Source of the DNA: Clostridiales bacterium
GTDB taxonomy: Bacteria > Bacillota > Clostridia > Oscillospirales > Oscillospiraceae
Reading direction: 5' to 3'
NCBI GenBank assembly: GCA_019422005.1
Contig: JAHZEF010000005.1
Span: forward strand, 38,841 to 49,940
DNA: 11,100 nt
Position numbers and translations under genes: made by a program. The notes under the pieces are model-generated. The model was not told where the DNA came from and did no database searches. It worked only from the letters and a program-made list of their open reading frames with translations. Numbering within the stretch: the first letter of the stretch is position 1; the number at the start of each line of letters is the position of its first letter. Shown here in pieces: positions 7,267 through 11,100 of this stretch.

Positions 7267-8149
7267 TCACTTCTCATCTGACAGTTTGATCTGTATGATA
7301 CTGAACAGCCCCACAATCAGGAGCAGCACGACTGCAATGGCAGATCCTGTACCCACATCATTATACGCAAAAGACTCTTTGCAGCGCCAAGACCATGGAG
7401 GATTTATTGCTGCCCCCCTGTGTCATGGTCCATACAAGCTCAAACGTCTTAAACGATCCGATCATGGACAGAACCACAACCAGCGCCACAGTCGGCATCA
7501 GAGTAGGAAATGTTACTTTCCAGAAACGCTGCCATGCGGTGCAGCCGTCAATGCTGGCTGCCTCCAGAAGGTCATCCGGCACATTTTGCAGCCCTGCAAT
7601 ATAGAGAACCATCGCATTCCCACAGCCCCACCAGACATGCACGACCGCGATGGCCAGGATCGCAACATACTTTTCACTCAGCCACACATGGGTCAGGGAA
7701 TCCAGGCCCAGCAGCTTTAAAACAGTATTCAAAACGCCGATGTTGGGATCATAGATAAACGCCCACGTAAAGCCGATGGTAACTGCAGACAGAATTACCG
7801 GCAGATAAAACAGCGTCCTGTATAGATTGTTGATTTTGGATTCGCGGTAAATCTGAAGCGCAATCAGCAGTGCCAGCGTGTTCTGCACGATCATGACAAA
7901 TGCGGTATAGATCAGCGTATTGATCACAGAAATCCGAAAGGTACTGTTGGTTGTAAACAGCGCTATATAGTTGCGAATTCCTACAAATTCCACATCCGAT
8001 GATAAGCCATTCCATTTAAAGAGGCTATATACCAATGTGACCAGCGTTGGCAGCAGGCAGAAAATGCTGTATGCAATCACCGGAAGCAGCAAAAACGCTG
8101 CAATCCCTTTTTTCTCCTGCCTGCCTTTCAGGCGATATTTCTGATTCAT
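7267..8149 (-). pseudogene. ABC sugar transporter permease, CUT1 family (MalF-like), frameshifted near the 3' end
   Basis: Partner permease of the same importer. Start at 8149 (MNQKYRLKGRQEKKG) has a GGAGTG site; an ATG 30 bases upstream lies before it. Membrane segments begin at about residue 16. The EAA loop LLEAASIDGCTAWQRFWKVT is at 194-213. After SSMVLALQ (last codon 7381-7379, residue 257) the frame runs into a stop within a few codons. Skipping one base (7378) restores ESFAYNDVGTGSAIAVVLLL, a normal final membrane segment, ending at the TGA at 7269-7267, nine bases before the next gene. Relatives have about two more residues between LALQ and the ESFAYN block, so the change looks like a deletion of about eight bases, not a single-base slip. 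If real, the last membrane helix is lost and the importer is probably dead. If it is an assembly error, the protein would be about 296 residues. Confidence 0.85.
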
Positions 8150-8173
8150 AGCACACTCCATCCCCGGGAATAA

Positions 8174-8210
8174 CATCACGGCAAAAAGACAACGTCTTTT
8201 TGCCGTGATG
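8174..8210 (-). terminator. Perfect 17-bp hairpin between binding-protein and permease genes
   Basis: The arms CATCACGGCAAAAAGAC (8174-8190) and GTCTTTTTGCCGTGATG (8194-8210) are exact reverse complements with a three-base loop. It starts ten bases after the stop of the binding-protein gene and ends 24 bases before the permease start. No separate T-run follows, although five T's lie inside the stem. Such hairpins commonly cause partial termination or protect the upstream mRNA, keeping binding protein in excess over permease. Confidence 0.7.
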
Positions 8211-8220
8211 AATAAGCCAA

Positions 8221-9522
8221 TTATCCTTCCCGCAATACGTTTGTCTGATTTTGGGCATCAGCCAGGATCGCATCGATATCGTCGCCATTCAGCGCTCTGG
8301 CAAGAGCTTCACGGACAATGTCATGGAATTCCGTTTTGGTCGGGTATTCATTGGGCCCCGGGAAGCTGTCATGTGTGGCCAGCAGTTCTGTAACTGCATT
8401 CAAATCTTCGTTGTCAGTCGTAACATTTGCACTGGCAGAGAATTGGGTCGTAGCTTCAGAATACATCGACGCAATTTCCGGACTGTACAAATATTCAAGG
8501 AACATCATAGCTTCTTCCTGGTTGGCAGAATCGGCATTGAGCGCATAGCACTGGCCCAGCGCTGTCGTCATGGGGCTGTAGTCCTGCGAGTTGGGCAGAA
8601 TGAAGAATCCAACATTGATATCCGGATTCTGGCTCTTAACCGGCCCAATATCCCAGCTGCCGGTGGACAGCATGGCCGCTCCGCCCTGAGCAAACAGCGC
8701 TACTGAGGCATCATAGCTGGTGCCCTGTACACCGTCGATGAAGACGCCGTTCTCGCCGTACGCTTTGACGTCCTCAAATACGCTTCTCACATTCTCATCT
8801 GTCCAGCTGGCGTCTCCCTGCTCCAGGTCAAGCTGAATCTTAATATTATCCTTGTTATAACTGGTAAACAGGGGATTGTTCAGCAGGTCATATACCCACG
8901 CTTCGGCAAATCCAGCCGAGATGGTGCCATATCCGTTTTCTCTCAAGACCGAGGCCACATGATTCAATTCGTCCCAGGTCGACGGAGCTTCCAGGCCGCA
9001 TTCCTCAAATATATCCTTGTTATAGAAAATTACATATGCCTGGAATGTCTGCGGCACACTGTGAATTCTGCCATCTTCTGTTTTAACCGACTCCAGCATA
9101 GCCGGCTGAACCAGCCCAACCAGATCGCTGTCGGTGATATCCACAATTTTTCCGGCGTCAATCAGTTCCGCTGTCATGGAGCCGGGATGTACGCCATAGA
9201 TATCCACCTTGCTTTCCGCGCTCATCAGCCGGGTCTTCAAAACATTATAATACTCCGTCTCATTGGAAGTCGGAATATCAATATTGACCTTGATATTCGG
9301 ATGTTCTGCAGCAAACATTTCGGCAATTTCATTGAGGATTTCGTTATCCTCACTCCGCCAGCTCAGCATCGTGATTTCCTTTGTGGTTTCCGTGGCATTC
9401 TGAGATTGGCCCGCATCGCCGTTTTCGGCACCCTGCCCATCCTCGGCCGGCTGATCAGAAGCGCAGGCGGCAAGGGAAAACAGCATAATCACAGCAAGCA
9501 AAATACAAACTACTTTTTTCAT
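8221..9522 (-). CDS. Sugar ABC transporter substrate-binding lipoprotein (CUT1 family)
   Basis: Extracellular solute-binding protein of 433 residues that captures the carbohydrate and delivers it to the two permeases. Start at 9522 (MKKVVCILLAVIML) follows a strong AAGGAGGAA site; the frame continues to an ATG at 9585 but that lies upstream of the predicted transcription start. A lipoprotein signal ends in the lipobox LAAC with Cys20, followed by an acidic/Gln/Asn linker (about 21-47). Mature-domain features typical of family 1 binding proteins include ITMLSWRSEDNEILNEIAEM, DIYGVHPGSMTAELIDAGKI, VIFYNKDIFEECGLEAPSTW and ALFAQGGAAMLSTGSWDIG. It is the first gene of the operon and is separated from the first permease by a 71-base spacer holding a strong hairpin. 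The ligand cannot be read from the sequence; neighbours suggest an oligosaccharide or glycoside. Confidence 0.93.
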   Translation of the reverse strand: MKKVVCILLAVIMLFSLAACASDQPAEDGQGAENGDAGQSQNATETTKEITMLSWRSEDNEILNEIAEMFAAEHPNIKVNIDIPTSNETEYYNVLKTRLMSAESKVDIYGVHPGSMTAELIDAGKIVDITDSDLVGLVQPAMLESVKTEDGRIHSVPQTFQAYVIFYNKDIFEECGLEAPSTWDELNHVASVLRENGYGTISAGFAEAWVYDLLNNPLFTSYNKDNIKIQLDLEQGDASWTDENVRSVFEDVKAYGENGVFIDGVQGTSYDASVALFAQGGAAMLSTGSWDIGPVKSQNPDINVGFFILPNSQDYSPMTTALGQCYALNADSANQEEAMMFLEYLYSPEIASMYSEATTQFSASANVTTDNEDLNAVTELLATHDSFPGPNEYPTKTEFHDIVREALARALNGDDIDAILADAQNQTNVLREG

Positions 9523-9554
9523 AATTTCCTCCTTAATCTCAAAGATTCTTTTTG

Positions 9555-9569
9555 GTAAACTGAGTTTAC
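9555..9569. promoter_or_regulatory. Palindromic operator candidate at the transporter operon start
   Basis: GTAAACTGAGTTTAC is a perfect inverted repeat with seven-base arms around a central G. It lies just downstream of the TATAAT box of the minus-strand promoter, at or next to the expected transcription start, where a bound repressor would block initiation. The AAACT/AGTTT half-sites resemble those of the ROK repressor XylR. The divergent ROK gene at 9911 is the obvious candidate binder (inference). Confidence 0.55.
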
Positions 9570-9571
9570 GC

Positions 9572-9604
9572 ATTATACATACCACAACCCCAAAATATTG
9601 TCAA
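9572..9604 (-). promoter_or_regulatory. Candidate promoter of the transporter-glycosidase operon
   Basis: On the minus strand a perfect TTGACA (9599-9604) lies upstream of a perfect TATAAT (9572-9577). The spacing is 21 bases, longer than the usual 17. A TATGTA box four bases upstream of TATAAT would give exactly 17. Transcription would start near 9565, about 43 bases before the binding-protein start and inside the palindrome at 9555-9569. Confidence 0.5.
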
Positions 9605-9734
9605 TATCTTCTCGATTCTTTACTTTAGTTTTTGTAATTTTCGTCTTTATACATAAATTTTATTTGTATTTTTTAATAAAAATCACAATTTTCTATTTAT
9701 AAGTAAATTAAATATCCCAAATAGCAGGTCTTTT

Positions 9735-9760
9735 CTCACTTTCACATGTCAGAAAGTAAG
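9735..9760. repeat. Imperfect inverted repeat upstream of the ROK gene
   Basis: CTCACTTTC (9735-9743) and GAAAGTAAG (9752-9760) pair at eight of nine positions around an eight-base centre that contains the palindrome ACATGT. It stands between the two divergent promoters, about 70 bases upstream of the regulator's -35 box. It could be a second regulator-binding site; nothing else supports this. Confidence 0.35.
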
Positions 9761-9830
9761 AAAACTGGCACTGAAAAATTAAAAAATACGATTTTTCAAT
9801 TCATATTAAAGTATTTTTGTATAACTTCTC

Positions 9831-9858
9831 TTGACGCAATATCCAGAAATGATATTAT
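9831..9858 (+). promoter_or_regulatory. Candidate sigma-A promoter of the ROK regulator
   Basis: TTGACG (9831-9836) is followed after 16 bases by TATTAT (9853-9858). Both boxes match consensus at five of six positions. Transcription would start near 9865, about 45 bases before the ATG at 9911, which supports that start over the ATG at 9746. An inverted repeat AATATC (9838-9843) / GATATT (9851-9856) overlaps the spacer and the -10 box and could allow autoregulation. Confidence 0.55.
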
Positions 9859-9910
9859 AGGATGGAGAATTGTCTTCACTCTCACTACGGATGCAAAGCA
9901 GGTACACAAC

Positions 9911-11011
9911 ATGGAAAAAAAGCAAGGCAAAAATTCGCAGAATCTGAAAGCAGAAAATCGGGGCCTGCTCTTTCGATTTCTGGCTACCCGTCAGCAAACC
10001 TCCCGCACAGAATTGGCAAAAATCAGCGGTCTGAACAAGATGACGGTCTCCAATATCACAGCTGATTTTCTTGCCAAACAATATGTAATAGAGAGCACGA
10101 TGAACGCCACACGCAACAATCCGATCATGCTGGAGCTTTCACCCAATGCGCCAAAGATCATCGGACTTCTCATCCGCAGAACACGCGTGGCTGTAGCCTT
10201 GTGCAATTTTCATCTGGACATCCTCTCCTACGACGCAGAAGAACTCCATGACGCCACACAGGAAATTCTGCTTCGAACCGTCAAAAAATTGGTCGATCGC
10301 TTTATGCGTTTCGGCAATATCCTAGGTATTGGTATCGGCTCGATAGGCCCGGTCGACATTCATCAGGGCATCATCTTGGATCCTCCGGACTTTTATGGGA
10401 TCCGCGATGTGGAAATAGTGGACTATCTTCAAAAACTATATCATCTCCCGGTTTATCTGGATTACCATTATAACTGCGAGGCTCTGGCCGAACTCTATTA
10501 CGGAAACGGTTCCAACTATCAAAATTTCCTTTTTTTAGGTATTGAAGACGGTTTGGGCCTCAGTGTCGTCATCGCAAACCAGCTTTTGAGCAACTATACA
10601 GGATATGAAAGCGAATTCGGATATTTATGTGTCAATTTTGATGACAAGACGCCAAGAACCGGCGTTCCCAGTGGTTATTTAGGTGCTTATGTATCGTTTG
10701 ATGCTTCTCAAAAGGATCAGATCCGGGAAAATATCTCCATCCTGAGTTTCTCGTTGGCAGGGCTCTGCAACATTTTGAATCCTCAGGCCATCATTATTGG
10801 TGACAGCCGCGGCGTTTTATCCAATACGGACCTGATTGCAATGCAAAATCAGATCAACCAGCAAATTCTTTCCAGGGATTACCGGCATATTGAAATCTGC
10901 CGTGCTTATCGGAGCGGCAATTTTGAAACTGCCAGCTGTGCAATCAGTATTATCCAGCATGTATTCTCCGGTGAATTGATATTTTCTGCCGGAGAAACTG
11001 ATCGGCCATAA
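9911..11011 (+). CDS. ROK-family transcriptional regulator lacking the zinc-binding cluster
   Basis: Cytoplasmic DNA-binding sugar-responsive regulator (NagC/XylR/Mlc type), 366 residues from the chosen ATG. That start is preferred because a good promoter (9831-9858) lies just upstream; an in-frame ATG at 9746 precedes the promoter and has no ribosome site. A winged helix-turn-helix is visible at about 28-60 (TSRTELAKISGLNKMTVSNI). The ROK fold is recognised by IGLLIRRTRVAVALCNF, GIGIGSIGPVD (140-150), LPVYLDYHYNCEALAELYYG and SLAGLCNILNPQAIIIGDS. Where ROK proteins have GEFGH and then CxCGxxGCxE, this one has SEFGYLCVN (234-242) and GVPSGYLGAY (251-260). The zinc His and the Cys cluster are therefore gone, and the segment after it is clearly shortened. 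No sugar-kinase activity is expected. It is divergent from the transporter operon and most likely represses it. The effector may be the imported sugar or a product. Confidence 0.88.
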   Translation: MEKKQGKNSQNLKAENRGLLFRFLATRQQTSRTELAKISGLNKMTVSNITADFLAKQYVIESTMNATRNNPIMLELSPNAPKIIGLLIRRTRVAVALCNFHLDILSYDAEELHDATQEILLRTVKKLVDRFMRFGNILGIGIGSIGPVDIHQGIILDPPDFYGIRDVEIVDYLQKLYHLPVYLDYHYNCEALAELYYGNGSNYQNFLFLGIEDGLGLSVVIANQLLSNYTGYESEFGYLCVNFDDKTPRTGVPSGYLGAYVSFDASQKDQIRENISILSFSLAGLCNILNPQAIIIGDSRGVLSNTDLIAMQNQINQQILSRDYRHIEICRAYRSGNFETASCAISIIQHVFSGELIFSAGETDRP

Positions 11012-11100
11012 AAAAGCCGCCGGGGCCATGGTTCTGCAAAAGCGCCGCTGCACTCCAGCAATCCAGCTCCATACAGGGCACAATGACTGACTTGCAGGGC
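11012..11100. other. Unassigned tail after the ROK gene
   Basis: These 89 bases follow the regulator stop. No plus-strand hairpin with a T-run was found. One minus-strand frame is open from the window edge back to a stop at 10950, overlapping the ROK 3' end by about 60 bases; it shows no recognised family. It could be the end of a convergent gene or chance. Confidence 0.3.

Larger units (their letters stand above)
9523..9910. other. AT-rich divergent control region between transporter operon and ROK regulator
   Basis: This 388-base spacer is strikingly AT-rich, above all at about 9600-9830. It holds the ribosome site of the binding-protein gene (near 9530), a 15-base palindrome (9555-9569), a minus-strand promoter (9572-9604), an imperfect dyad (9735-9760), an AT-rich dyad with 8-base arms (9772-9779 with 9791-9798) and the plus-strand promoter of the regulator (9831-9858). 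No small gene with a ribosome site was found. Confidence 0.6.

Noticed and set aside
7373..7384. Programmed frameshift in the MalF-like permease
   Set aside because: No clear slippery heptamer with a downstream structure is seen. Residues are also missing relative to the family, which fits a deletion better.
9746..9910. In-frame N-terminal extension of the ROK regulator starting at an ATG at 9746
   Set aside because: It lies upstream of a good promoter at 9831-9858, has no ribosome site, is AT-rich with no ROK similarity, and the HTH follows the ATG at 9911 normally.
11012..11035. Terminator after the ROK gene
   Set aside because: The A-run and GC-rich stretch do not form a convincing stem followed by T's on the plus strand.
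10950..11100. Minus-strand frame open to the right edge, possibly the C-terminus of a convergent gene
   Set aside because: Only about 49 codons are visible, it overlaps the ROK coding end, and no family motif was recognised. Sequence beyond the window would decide.
1..11100. CRISPR arrays, tRNA or rRNA genes, insertion sequences, phage attachment sites
   Set aside because: No repeat-spacer pattern, no RNA-gene landmarks, no transposase or integrase motifs and no terminal inverted repeats with target duplications were seen.

Overview
The window looks like chromosomal DNA of a Gram-positive Bacillota bacterium, most likely a gut-type member of the class Clostridia. Evidence: strong GGAGG-type ribosome binding sites, a class B sortase, a lipoprotein solute-binding protein, a CUT1 sugar transporter without its own ATPase, and a ROK regulator. 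Coding DNA is moderately to strongly GC-rich (most so in the sortase gene), while the main promoter region around 9600-9860 is very AT-rich. The genus cannot be read from the sequence.

Layout. 1-788 (minus): 3' part of a class B sortase gene, broken by a small internal deletion. 939-3179 (minus): two-gene unit, ribokinase-like sugar kinase then a uroporphyrinogen-decarboxylase-superfamily (MtaA/CmuA-like) protein. 3452-3847 (plus): D-ribose pyranase RbsD, divergent from the kinase. 3879-3930: long hairpin between convergent genes. 3972-9522 (minus): operon of solute-binding lipoprotein, two ABC permeases and a GH38/DUF5054-like glycosidase. The first permease is frameshifted near its 3' end, and a perfect 17-bp hairpin separates the binding-protein gene from the permeases. 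9911-11011 (plus): divergent ROK-family repressor. A 15-bp perfect palindrome lies at the predicted transcription start of the transporter operon and is the best operator candidate.

How the genes may work together (inference). The lipoprotein captures a carbohydrate, the two permeases import it using an ATPase encoded elsewhere, and the cytoplasmic GH38-like enzyme cleaves it. RbsD and the kinase would convert a released ribose-like sugar to the furanose form and phosphorylate it. The URO-D-family protein may handle a methyl group or another part of the substrate. The ROK protein would sense a sugar and repress the transporter operon. The substrate is unknown. This mix of an alpha-mannosidase-clan enzyme, ribose enzymes and a methyltransferase-like protein is the main point of biological interest. 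Two neighbouring genes carry apparent small deletions, which may be real decay or assembly error.
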